From Streptomyces rubiginosohelvolus (GTDB taxonomy: Bacteria; Actinomycetota; Actinomycetes; Streptomycetales; Streptomycetaceae): a stretch of 64,000 bases of DNA. A program made the position numbers and the translations under genes. A model generated the notes under the pieces. That model was not told where the DNA came from. It did no database searches and saw only the letters and a list, made by a program, of their open reading frames with translations. Below are positions 33,621 to 43,623 of the stretch, in pieces. Every line of letters begins with the position of its first letter. Position 1 is the first letter of the stretch. The stretch covers positions 434,001-498,000 of the forward strand of contig NZ_BMTW01000003.1 in NCBI RefSeq assembly GCF_014649875.1. Direction: 5' to 3'.

Positions 33621-34697
33621 ATGACCCAGAACACCCCGCTCTCCGCCCGTCTCCCGCGTCTCCCCCTTCACTCCGATGATGTGACGCAGCGTGTCCTGTC
33701 CGCCGCCCAGTTGAGGACGCGGGGCGTGTCCGCCGCGCAGACATCGGCCCAGTGCCTGCCGGGCGGTCCCTGGCAGCACCTGCTGCCGGGGGTCTACCTG
33801 CTGCACCCGGGCCCGCCCACCGGCCAGGAGCGGCTGCACGGGGCGCTGCTGTACGCGGGTCGCCCGCCGGTCTCCGCGCGGCGCGGTGCGGCGGGCCCGT
33901 CGGACGCGGGGTACGGGGAGGCGATGGTCACCGGGGTCGCCGCGCTCGCGCTGCACGGCTTCGCCTCGGTCGGGGAACTGGGCGCGCTGCACCGGATCGA
34001 CGTGCTGGTCCCCCGCACCCGGCGGCTGCGGTCCACCCGGTTCGTGGAGGTGCTGCGGACCGCCTCGATGCCGGTCCCGGTGCGGGTGGGCGAGGTGCCC
34101 GTCGCCCCGGTGGAGCGGGCGCTCGCGGACGCGGTGGCAGCCATCTCCGACTCGGCGGACGTCCGGCGGCTGCTGACCGAGGCGGTACGGGACGGGCACT
34201 GCGAACCGGCTGCCGTGGTACGTGAGTTGAGCGAGGTGAAGTTGCTGGGGCGGCCCGCCGTGGTGGGTGCGGTGGACGCTCTGCTGGCCGAGGGGCGGGC
34301 GGTGGCGGAGGCGCGGCTGTACGCGATGGTGCGCGAGTACGGGCTGCCGGAGCCGGTGTGGAACGTGGAGCTGCGGCTGCCGGGCGGGCCGGGCCTCGGC
34401 GGGGTCGACGCCTACTGGCCCGATCACGCGGTGGCGGTGGAGCTGGACTCCCGGGCGCCCCGGCACGCCGTGCACGGCGTGTCCGGCCGGAGGGGCGGCC
34501 GGGCCCAGGAGGACCCGCAGTGGGCCGCGTGCGCCGCGAAGCGGGAGCATCTGGAGCGGCTCGGGGTCACGGTCGTCCACCTCACGCCGAGGAAGCTGCG
34601 CGAGGCGCTGGACCAGCAGGCGACGGTGGTGCGGACGGCGCTGATGGCGGCGGCGGACCGGGAGCCGGCCGCGTATGTGATGGTGCTGCCGCGGTGA
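33621..34697 (+). CDS. AbiEi-type regulator with C-terminal DUF559/Vsr-like domain
   Basis: A 358-residue protein. The N-terminal part (SVHR-type helices, QCLPGGPWQHLLPGVYLLHP) and the middle (ALHGFASVGELGALHRIDVLVP) resemble the AbiEi antitoxin/regulator fold. The C-terminal 110 residues resemble DUF559: VDAYWPDHAVAVELDS followed by KREHLERLGVTVVHLTPRKL, a PD-(D/E)XK-like arrangement. No AbiEii toxin is adjacent, so a toxin-antitoxin role is not supported here. The ATG 33621 is the family-consistent start, with a poor ribosome site; the longer frame to 33453 adds unrelated sequence. Confidence 0.7.
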   Translation: MTQNTPLSARLPRLPLHSDDVTQRVLSAAQLRTRGVSAAQTSAQCLPGGPWQHLLPGVYLLHPGPPTGQERLHGALLYAGRPPVSARRGAAGPSDAGYGEAMVTGVAALALHGFASVGELGALHRIDVLVPRTRRLRSTRFVEVLRTASMPVPVRVGEVPVAPVERALADAVAAISDSADVRRLLTEAVRDGHCEPAAVVRELSEVKLLGRPAVVGAVDALLAEGRAVAEARLYAMVREYGLPEPVWNVELRLPGGPGLGGVDAYWPDHAVAVELDSRAPRHAVHGVSGRRGGRAQEDPQWAACAAKREHLERLGVTVVHLTPRKLREALDQQATVVRTALMAAADREPAAYVMVLPR

Positions 34698-34710
34698 GTG
34701 GGCCTTGAGC

Positions 34711-34765
34711 CGGTCCGGATCACCGGCACCGCTGGTCCGGACCACGGTCGGGCTGGTCCGGACCA
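34711..34765 (+). repeat. Three phased GGTCCGGA boxes upstream of the subtilase
   Basis: CGGTCCGGATCA (34711-34722), TGGTCCGGACCA (34733-34744) and TGGTCCGGACCA (34754-34765) repeat every 21-22 bases, two helical turns. The last two are perfect 12-bp palindromes. They lie 14 bases past the preceding stop and about 210 bases before the subtilase start. Confidence 0.7.
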
Positions 34766-34972
34766 CCCGCCCGGCCACACGGGTCATCAGGCGCCACCGG
34801 CGTACCGTTTGGCCTCATTCCTCCCTCGTGGCATATCGCGCCCCGTGGCGGATCTATGCCATGTCCCTGACTCGTCTCCGTCAACTCTCCACAAACCCCT
34901 GTCATTTACGACAGGCTGAGCGGTCATCCGGTACCGAATTCCGGACTCTCTCTTTCAATTACAGGGATGCTG

Positions 34973-37900
34973 ATGACCAAGGAATCCCCCAGCTCCATAC
35001 CCGGGGCGAGACGCGCGGCTCGTATCGCGGCCGCTGCCGGTCTGGCGGCCGCACTGGCCGCCTCCGGCGCCGCACCGGCGCTCGCAGTCGACGACCCGGC
35101 ACCGGCACCCGTCAAACCGGCCGCCACCAGCGACCGGGGCGACAAGCTCGGCAAGGCCGACGCCGATGTGCTGGCGAAGGCCGAGGCCAAGGGCGAGAAG
35201 AACATCACCATGATGGTCGCCACCACCCCCGGGTCGACCGAGCAGGTCAGCAAGCAGCTCGACGCCGTCGAGGGCTCCGTGCTCGGCCAGACCTACGACA
35301 AGCTCGGCTACGTCCGGGCGACGGTCCCGACGCGGAGCGCCGAGTCCACCATCAAGGCGGCCTCCAAGCTCTCCTCCGTCCTCGGCATCGATCTCAAGCA
35401 GGAGATCAAGCTGGACGACCCGACGCCCAAGGGCGACCGGGCCGCCGGAGCCAAGCAGACCAAGGCCACGGGCAGTTACGCGGCGCCGAACAAGAAGACC
35501 CCGGCGAAGAACCCGTACAACCCGTCGTTCGAGACGGGCGCGGTCGACTTCGTCGCGAAGAACCCGAAGGCCGACGGCCGCGGGATCACCATCGGCGTCC
35601 TGGACTCCGGCGTCGACCTCGGTCACCCGGCGCTCAAGAAGACCACCACCGGCGAGCGCAAGATCGTCGACTGGGTGACCGCCACCGACCCGGTGAGCGA
35701 CGGCGACGGCACCTGGCTGCGGATGACCGAGTCCGTCAGCGGCCCGACGTTCACGTCCGGCGGCAAGACCTACGCGGCCCCCGCGGGCAGCTACAAGTTC
35801 GCCACGTTCGCCGAGTCGGCCACCACCGGCGGCGACATGGCGGGCGACCTCAACCGCGACGGTGACACCACCGACGTCTGGGGCGTGCTGTACGACCCGG
35901 TCACCGGCACCACGCGGGTCGACCTGAACAGCAACGCGGACTTCGCCGACGACACGGTTCTCAAGCCGTACAAGGAGAAGTTCCAGGTCTCCTACTTCGG
36001 TGAGGACGACCCGCGGACCCCCGTCGTCGAGCGCATCCCGTTCGTCGTCGAGACCCGCAAGGGCGTCACCTACAACGCGGCCGGCGCCAAGGCCGACTTC
36101 GTCAACATCGGTGTCATCGAGGGCTCGCACGGCACGCACGTCGCGGGTATCACCGCGGCCAACGGGCTGTTCGGCGGCGAGATGAACGGTGCCGCCCCCG
36201 GCGCCAAGATCGTCTCCTCGCGCGCCTGCACCTGGTCGGGCGGCTGCACCAACATCGCGCTGACCGAGGGCATGATCGACCTCGTCGTCAACCGCGGTGT
36301 CGACATCGTCAACATGTCGATCGGCGGCCTGCCGCCGCTGAACGACGGCAACAACGCGCGCGCCGAGCTGTACAAGCGGCTCGTCGACATCTACGGCGTG
36401 CAGCTGGTCATCTCGGCCGGCAACAGCGGCCCGGGGCTCAACACCATCGGTGACCCGTCGCTCGCCGACCACGTGATCTCGGTCGGCGCGTCGATCTCCA
36501 AGGAGACGTGGGCGGCCAACTACGGCTCCAACGTCACCAAGAAGTACGACATGCTGCCCTTCTCCTCGCGCGGTCCGCGTGAGGACGGCGGCTTCACGCC
36601 GATCATCTCGGCGCCGGGTGCGTCCATCAACACCACCCAGACCTGGGCGCCGGGCGGTCCGGTCAAGGAGGCGGGTTACGACCTGCCGGCCGGCTACTCC
36701 ATGCTCCAGGGCACCTCGATGGCCTCCCCGCAGGCCGCGGGCGCTGCCGCGCTGCTGCTGTCGAAGGCGAAGCAGACCGGCATCGAGCTTCCCCCGGCCG
36801 ACCTGCGCGTGGCGCTGACCAGCACCGCGGGCCACATCGCGGACGTGCCCGCGCACGTCCAGGGCTCCGGTCTGATCGATATCGTCAAGGCCTGGAAGCA
36901 GATCTCCAAGCAGGGCAAGCCCGCGCACGAGTTCTCGGTGAAGGCCCCGGTCGACACCGCGATCGACTTCGCGCTCAAGGACCCGGGCTTCGGCACCGGC
37001 CTCTACGACCGCGAGGGCGGCCTGAAGGTCGGCGAGTCCAAGGTCTACGACGTCGTCGTCACCCGCACCACGGGCCCGGACCGCGACGTCCAGCACAAGC
37101 TGACCTGGAAGAACAACGACGGCACCTTCGAGCTCAGCAGCCCCGAGTACGTCTCGCTGCCGCTCGACACGCCGGTCAAGCTGAAGGTCAGGGCCAAGGC
37201 CAAGACCGCCGGGGTGCGCAGCGCCATCCTCCAGGTCGACGACAAGAAGACCTCCGGCGTCGACCACCAGATCATGACCACGGTCGTCATCGCCCACGAG
37301 CTGCAGCAGCCCGGCTACGCCTACAAGGCGTCCGGATCGGTGCAGCGCAACGGCACGACGTCGTACTTCGTCAACGTGCCGGAGGGCGCGAAGACCCTTG
37401 AGGTCGCCCTCAGCGCGCTGCGCTCGGGCAGCCAGACCCGGTTCATCGCCCTGCACCCGTACGGGACGCCGGTCGACCCGACCTCCACGGTCAACTGCTA
37501 CCCGAACTACGAGAACCCGGCCAACACCTGCCGCCCGGACGCGCGCTCCTACAAGGACCCGCAGCCCGGCGTCTGGGAGATCGAGGTCGAGTCGCGCCGT
37601 ACGTCGCCGCTGCTGGACAACCCGTACAAGCTGGATGTCTCGCTGCTCGGCGTGACCTTCGACCCGGCGGTGCGCACCATCGCCGAGGCGAAGATCGGTG
37701 CCCCGGCCGCGGTGGACTGGAAGGTCACCAACACCGCCGCCGCCCTCCAGGGCAAGCTCCAGGGCGGTTCGCTGGGCTCGGCCAAGGTGGACAAGCCGTC
37801 GATCTCCACGGGTCAGACCCGTGAGACCACGGTGACCATCGGTGCGGGCGTCGAGAAGCTCGACTTCGCCATCGGCGGTACGTCGGACGCCAACGCCGAC

Positions 37901-38275
37901 CTCGACCTGTACGTCTTCCGGGGCGCCACGCAGGTCGGCAGCGGCACCACCGCCGGTTCCGAGGAGGCGGTCAGCCTGCTGAAGCCCGCCGCGGGCACGT
38001 ACACGGTCGTCGTCGACGGTTACTCGGTCCCGGCCGGGTCGACCACGTACGACTACCGCGACGTGTACTACGCGGCGTCGCTCGGCACGATCAAGGTCGA
38101 CTCCTCCAAGGCGGTGAACCTGGCCAACGGCGCGTCCGCCCAGGTCGGCGCCGAGGTCGTGGTCGCCGGGGCGGCTCCCGAGGGCCGTCAGTTCTTCGGT
38201 GAGGTCCAGCTGGTCAACGCGCGCGGCACCGCCGCGGGCACCGGCAGCGTCGTGATCGAGAAGGTCACGCCGTAA
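34973..38275 (+). CDS. Secreted S8-family subtilase, large multidomain
   Basis: An 1100-residue secreted serine protease. The signal peptide (RRAARIAAAAGLAAALAAS, cleaved after ALA at about 38) is followed by a propeptide to about 180. The S8 domain carries Asp211 (VLDSGVDLGHP), His386 (GSHGTHVAG), Asn484 (SAGNSGPG) and Ser582 (GTSMASPQAAG), all intact. A large insert of about 175 residues between Asp and His, and the beta-rich C-terminal regions to 1100 including a PPC-like part (DLDLYVFRGATQVG), recall tripeptidyl-peptidase-II-like enzymes. The start 34973 has AGGG six bases upstream; ATG 34967 is an alternative. Confidence 0.94.
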   Translation: MTKESPSSIPGARRAARIAAAAGLAAALAASGAAPALAVDDPAPAPVKPAATSDRGDKLGKADADVLAKAEAKGEKNITMMVATTPGSTEQVSKQLDAVEGSVLGQTYDKLGYVRATVPTRSAESTIKAASKLSSVLGIDLKQEIKLDDPTPKGDRAAGAKQTKATGSYAAPNKKTPAKNPYNPSFETGAVDFVAKNPKADGRGITIGVLDSGVDLGHPALKKTTTGERKIVDWVTATDPVSDGDGTWLRMTESVSGPTFTSGGKTYAAPAGSYKFATFAESATTGGDMAGDLNRDGDTTDVWGVLYDPVTGTTRVDLNSNADFADDTVLKPYKEKFQVSYFGEDDPRTPVVERIPFVVETRKGVTYNAAGAKADFVNIGVIEGSHGTHVAGITAANGLFGGEMNGAAPGAKIVSSRACTWSGGCTNIALTEGMIDLVVNRGVDIVNMSIGGLPPLNDGNNARAELYKRLVDIYGVQLVISAGNSGPGLNTIGDPSLADHVISVGASISKETWAANYGSNVTKKYDMLPFSSRGPREDGGFTPIISAPGASINTTQTWAPGGPVKEAGYDLPAGYSMLQGTSMASPQAAGAAALLLSKAKQTGIELPPADLRVALTSTAGHIADVPAHVQGSGLIDIVKAWKQISKQGKPAHEFSVKAPVDTAIDFALKDPGFGTGLYDREGGLKVGESKVYDVVVTRTTGPDRDVQHKLTWKNNDGTFELSSPEYVSLPLDTPVKLKVRAKAKTAGVRSAILQVDDKKTSGVDHQIMTTVVIAHELQQPGYAYKASGSVQRNGTTSYFVNVPEGAKTLEVALSALRSGSQTRFIALHPYGTPVDPTSTVNCYPNYENPANTCRPDARSYKDPQPGVWEIEVESRRTSPLLDNPYKLDVSLLGVTFDPAVRTIAEAKIGAPAAVDWKVTNTAAALQGKLQGGSLGSAKVDKPSISTGQTRETTVTIGAGVEKLDFAIGGTSDANADLDLYVFRGATQVGSGTTAGSEEAVSLLKPAAGTYTVVVDGYSVPAGSTTYDYRDVYYAASLGTIKVDSSKAVNLANGASAQVGAEVVVAGAAPEGRQFFGEVQLVNARGTAAGTGSVVIEKVTP

Positions 38276-39559
<1,284 letters not shown>

Positions 39560-39583
39560 CGCCCGGCGTCACGCGTACCGCCG

Positions 39584-39621
39584 AAGGGGCGGCCACCGGA
39601 GTGCACCGGTGGCCGCCCCTT
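39584..39621. terminator. Strong bidirectional terminator
   Basis: A perfect 16-bp stem (39584-39599 with 39606-39621) ending in CCCCTTT lies between asd and the convergent DUF1203 gene. Confidence 0.9.
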
Positions 39622-39633
39622 TCGCGTGCCGGT

Positions 39634-40134
39634 TCAGTTCCTGCGCACCTCGAAGTGGAAGCACCCGTACTCCACGGCCCGCACCTGCGCCAGCGCCACC
39701 TCCGGGTCGGCGAACGCCTCGTCCAGGGCCGCGTCGAACCCCTTCGTCTCCTCGGCCGGGATCTCCAGCAGCCGGCCGCCGACGATACGGCCGTGTGCGT
39801 CGTAGCGGCGGACCGTACGCAGGGCGCCGGGGCGCGAGAACGGGTAGCCCTCACGCTCCGGGTCCGGGCCCGCGCACGCCTCGGCGTGGATGAAGACCGG
39901 GCCCTGCTCGTCGTACGCCCCCGGACTCGCCCCGGTCGCGGCGGCCCAGCGGCGCAGCGGGGCGTAGGAGACGAGCGCGATGCGCTCACCCGGCTCGCTG
40001 CCGCGCAGGCAGCAGCGCAGGGGGTGGCCGCCCTCGTCGGCGGTGAACGGCAGGCAGGGGCGGCCCGCGTCGTCGGTGGCGCGGAGTTCGCCGAGGGCGG
40101 CGGGATCGATGGGGCGGGGCTCGTATCCGGTCAT
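39634..40134 (-). CDS. DUF1203-family protein of unknown function
   Basis: A 166-residue soluble protein with the DUF1203 pattern: PLRCCLRGSEPGERIALVSY, a central GPVFIHAEACAG, and YGCFHFEVRRN at the C-terminus. The pattern places two Cys side by side and a HAE segment that could bind metal. No function is established. ATG 40134 is the first credible start; the longer frame to 40293 overlaps the pepN2 control region. Single gene, divergent from pepN2. Confidence 0.8.
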   Translation of the reverse strand: MTGYEPRPIDPAALGELRATDDAGRPCLPFTADEGGHPLRCCLRGSEPGERIALVSYAPLRRWAAATGASPGAYDEQGPVFIHAEACAGPDPEREGYPFSRPGALRTVRRYDAHGRIVGGRLLEIPAEETKGFDAALDEAFADPEVALAQVRAVEYGCFHFEVRRN

Positions 40135-40259
40135 GGTTCGAGCCTGTCCCCCGGAGCCGTCCGTGTCCGGCGGAAAACGGACATCGCGCTGGGAGCACGG
40201 TACGTGGAAGGATGGCCGGAAACGCCGCATATCAAGTCGCACACCTAGGAGATGACCGC

Positions 40260-42842
40260 GTGCCTGGCACGAATCTGACCCGCGAAGAGGCACAGGAGCG
40301 GGCGCGCCTGCTGACCGTGGACGCGTACGAGATCGATCTCGACCTCTCCGGAGCGCAGGAGGGCGGCACCTACCGGTCCGTGACCACCGTGCGCTTCGAC
40401 TCCGCGGAGGCCGGTGCGGAGACCTTCATCGACCTGGTCGCCCCGGCCGTCCACGACGTGGTGCTGAACGGCAAGAACCTGGACGTGGCCGCCGTGTTCC
40501 GTGACGCGCGGATCGCGCTGCCGGAGCTGCGCGAGGGCGCCAACGAGCTGAAGGTAGTCGCCGACTGCTCGTACACCAACACCGGTGAGGGCCTGCACCG
40601 GTTCGTCGACCCGGTCGACGAGCAGGCCTACCTGTACACGCAGTTCGAGGTCCCGGACGCCCGCCGCGTCTTCGCCTCGTTCGAGCAGCCGGACCTGAAG
40701 GCGACCTTCCGGTTCACCGTGAAGGCCCCCTCCGGCTGGACGGTCATCTCGAACTCGCCGACGCCGGAGCCCAAGGACGACGTCTGGACGTTCGAGCCGA
40801 CGCCGCGTATCTCCACGTACATCACGGCCCTCATCGTCGGCCCGTACCACGCGGTGCACAGCACGTACGAGAAGGACGGCCAGACCGTCCCGCTCGGCAT
40901 CTACTGCCGCCCCTCGCTGGCGGAGTACCTGGACGCGGACGACATCTTCGCCGTGACCCGGCAGGGCTTCGAGTGGTTCCAGGAGAAGTTCGACTACGCG
41001 TACCCGTTCGCCAAGTACGACCAGCTCTTCGTCCCGGAGTTCAACGCGGGCGCCATGGAGAACGCTGGCGCGGTCACCATCCGCGACCAGTACGTCTTCC
41101 GCTCCAAGGTGACGGACGCGGCGTACGAGGTGCGGGCCGAGACCATCCTGCACGAGCTGGCCCACATGTGGTTCGGCGACCTCGTGACGATGGAGTGGTG
41201 GAACGACCTCTGGCTGAACGAGTCGTTCGCCACCTACACCTCGATCGCCTGCCAGGCGGACGCGGCGGGCTCGAAGTGGCCGCACTCCTGGACGACGTTC
41301 GCCAACTCCATGAAGACCTGGGCGTACCGGCAGGACCAGCTGCCCTCCACGCACCCGATCATGGCGGACATCAGCGACCTGGACGACGTCCTCGTCAACT
41401 TCGACGGGATCACGTACGCCAAGGGCGCCTCGGTGCTCAAGCAGCTCGTGGCGTACGTCGGCAAGGACGCGTTCTTCCAGGGCGTGCAGGCGTACTTCAA
41501 GGCGCACGCCTTCGGCAACACCCGCCTCTCCGACCTGCTGGGCGCGCTGGAGAAGACCTCGGGCCGCGACCTGAAGACCTGGTCGAAGGCGTGGCTGGAG
41601 ACGGCCGGGATCAACATCCTGCGCCCGGAGATCGAGACCGACGCCGACGGTCGCGTCACCTCGTTCACCGTGCTCCAGGAGGCCCCGGCGCTGCCCGCCG
41701 GCGCCAAGGGCGAGCCGACGCTGCGCCCGCACCGGATCGCCATCGGCTGCTACTCCATCGACGATGCCGCCGACGGCAAGCTCGTGCGCACCGAGCGGAT
41801 CGAGCTGGACGTCGACGGCGAGCGCACCGACGTGCCCGCCCTGGTGGGCAAGGCCCGTCCTGCGGTCGTCCTGCTCAACGACGACGACCTGTCGTACGCG
41901 AAGGTCCGCCTGGACGCCGAGTCGCTGCGGGTCGTCACCGAGCACCTGGGTGACTTCGCCGAGTCGCTGCCGCGCGCCCTGAGCTGGGCCTCGGCGTGGG
42001 ACATGACGCGTGACGGCGAACTGGCGACCCGCGACTACCTCTCGCTGGTGCTCTCGGGCATCGGCAAGGAGTCGGACATCGGCGTCGTCCAGTCGCTGCA
42101 CCGCCAGGTGAAGCTGGCGCTCGACCTGTACGCGGCCCCGGAGACCCGTCAGGCCGCGCTCAACCAGTGGACGGAAGCGACGCTGGCGCACCTGCAGGCG
42201 GCGGAGCCGGGCAGCGACCACCAGCTGGCGTGGGCCCGCGCCTTCGCGGCCACGGCCCGCAACCCGCAGCAGCTGGACCTGCTCCAGTCGCTGCTGGACG
42301 GCACCGAGTCGATCGAGGGCCTGGCCGTCGACACCGAGCTGCGGTGGGCGTTCGTGCAGCGGCTGGCGGCCGCCGGGCTGCTGGACGAGGAGGAGATCGC
42401 CGCCGAGTACGAGCGGGACAAGACCGCCGCGGGCGAGCGCCACGCGGCCTCCGCGCGGGCGGCCCAGCCGTCCGAGGAGGCCAAGGCCCAGGCGTGGGCC
42501 GAGGTCGTCGAGTCCGGCGAGCTGCCCAACTCGCTCCAGGAAGCGGTCATCAGCGGCTTCGTCCAGCCGGACCAGCGTGAGCTGCTGGCCCCGTACTCGG
42601 AGAAGTACTTCGCCTCGGTGAAGGACGTCTCGGGCTCCCGCAGCCACGAGATGGCCCAGCAGATCATCGTGGGCCTCTACCCGGCCCTCCAGGTCTCGCA
42701 GGAGACGCTGGACGCCACCGACGCGTGGCTGGCCTCGGCCGAGCCGAGCGCGGCCCTGCGCCGGCTGATGTCGGAGTCGCGGTCCGGTGTGGAGCGCGCC
42801 CTGAAGGCCCAGGCGGCGGACGCCGCGGCGGCCACGGCCTGA
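40260..42842 (+). CDS. pepN: Aminopeptidase N, M1 family (paralogue 2)
   Basis: An 860-residue zinc aminopeptidase. GAMEN lies at 264-268 and the zinc site at His298, His302 and Glu321 with Glu299 as base, followed by NESFATY, the normal family form. GTG 40260 has AGGAG eight bases upstream. It is the copy next to asd, as in S. coelicolor (recalled). The two pepN genes in the window share their whole architecture but differ in the NExFA motif. The C-terminus is rich in Ala. Confidence 0.94.
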   Translation: MPGTNLTREEAQERARLLTVDAYEIDLDLSGAQEGGTYRSVTTVRFDSAEAGAETFIDLVAPAVHDVVLNGKNLDVAAVFRDARIALPELREGANELKVVADCSYTNTGEGLHRFVDPVDEQAYLYTQFEVPDARRVFASFEQPDLKATFRFTVKAPSGWTVISNSPTPEPKDDVWTFEPTPRISTYITALIVGPYHAVHSTYEKDGQTVPLGIYCRPSLAEYLDADDIFAVTRQGFEWFQEKFDYAYPFAKYDQLFVPEFNAGAMENAGAVTIRDQYVFRSKVTDAAYEVRAETILHELAHMWFGDLVTMEWWNDLWLNESFATYTSIACQADAAGSKWPHSWTTFANSMKTWAYRQDQLPSTHPIMADISDLDDVLVNFDGITYAKGASVLKQLVAYVGKDAFFQGVQAYFKAHAFGNTRLSDLLGALEKTSGRDLKTWSKAWLETAGINILRPEIETDADGRVTSFTVLQEAPALPAGAKGEPTLRPHRIAIGCYSIDDAADGKLVRTERIELDVDGERTDVPALVGKARPAVVLLNDDDLSYAKVRLDAESLRVVTEHLGDFAESLPRALSWASAWDMTRDGELATRDYLSLVLSGIGKESDIGVVQSLHRQVKLALDLYAAPETRQAALNQWTEATLAHLQAAEPGSDHQLAWARAFAATARNPQQLDLLQSLLDGTESIEGLAVDTELRWAFVQRLAAAGLLDEEEIAAEYERDKTAAGERHAASARAAQPSEEAKAQAWAEVVESGELPNSLQEAVISGFVQPDQRELLAPYSEKYFASVKDVSGSRSHEMAQQIIVGLYPALQVSQETLDATDAWLASAEPSAALRRLMSESRSGVERALKAQAADAAAATA

Positions 42843-42857
42843 CCCGCACGTCCCGAG

Positions 42858-42893
42858 GGGGCGTCCTCTCCGCCGCGGCGGAGGGGGCGCCCC
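42858..42893 (+). terminator. Terminator of pepN2
   Basis: A 17-bp stem with two G-T pairs (42858-42874 with 42877-42893) followed by TTCGG starts 15 bases past the stop. Confidence 0.65.
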
Positions 42894-42985
42894 TTCGGCG
42901 TACGCCCGCGCGCGGGCGGGTCTCCCGTGGCCTACGGTCCGAAGGGTCGTCGCAGTCCTCGGAGGCAGGCCACGGGAGGGTTCGG

Positions 42986-43531
42986 ATGCCCGGCTTCGCC
43001 GCCGTGCCGGTCGCGCTGGCCCTGTGCGCGGGGCTGATGACGGGCAGCCCCTCCCCCGCGCCCGCCGCCGCGTCTCCCGCCGCCGACTGCCGGGCCGGTC
43101 CGGCGGGCTGCTACGACCTCTACACGTACGGCTACACCCTGGGGCTGCATCCGTTCAGCGAGCCGGACGCCGTACGGCGGCAGCTGACCGACCACTTCTG
43201 GCTGTTCCCGGTCAGCGGTGGCTGTGCGGGGCGGATCCGGGCCGGGGCGCGCTGCGAGCTGCTGGGCGGCAACCCGGTCGAGGTCGAGTACATCGGGGAC
43301 GACTTCTTCCAGATCAACACGCTGCCGGGCCACCAGCTGGGCCGGGGTATGCACATCCGCTTCGCCTTTTCGCGGACCCTCGGCTTCCACACGATGACGG
43401 TCCGGGCCTGGCAGGACCGGCCCACCGAGTGCACGGGCGAGGCCTTCTGCAACGGGGTGAACCGGGCGTTCGCCTGGGTGACCTGGCGGGTGCTGGCCAA
43501 GACGCTGTACGTCACGGCGTACGCGGCCTGA
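42986..43531 (+). CDS. Small secreted protein of unknown function
   Basis: A 181-residue protein with a signal peptide MPGFAAVPVALALCAGLMTG and a Ser/Pro/Ala-rich stretch to about residue 36. The mature part holds six Cys (in ADCRAGPAGC, SGGCAG, RCELLG, TECTGEAFC), which suggests three disulfides. No known domain is recognised. ATG 42986 has GGGAGGG five bases upstream, a strong start; the longer frame to 42725 lies inside pepN2. It is a single gene convergent with allantoicase. Confidence 0.75.
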   Translation: MPGFAAVPVALALCAGLMTGSPSPAPAAASPAADCRAGPAGCYDLYTYGYTLGLHPFSEPDAVRRQLTDHFWLFPVSGGCAGRIRAGARCELLGGNPVEVEYIGDDFFQINTLPGHQLGRGMHIRFAFSRTLGFHTMTVRAWQDRPTECTGEAFCNGVNRAFAWVTWRVLAKTLYVTAYAA

Positions 43532-43559
43532 GCCGCCGGGCCGCCGGGCCTGTTGGAAA

Positions 43560-43603
43560 CCGCCCGGCGGGCGGGCGCTGATGCGCAACCGTCCGCCGGG
43601 CGG
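43560..43603. terminator. Hairpin between the secreted-protein and allantoicase genes
   Basis: An 11-bp perfect stem (43560-43570 with 43593-43603) with a 22-base loop that itself holds GCGC-TGAT-GCGC. Confidence 0.55.
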
Positions 43604-43623
43604 AGACTGGAGGGCTTTGCGGG

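Noticed and set aside
33621..34697. Toxin-antitoxin system
   Set aside because: The AbiEi-like gene has no AbiEii partner on either side, so only an orphan regulator can be supported.
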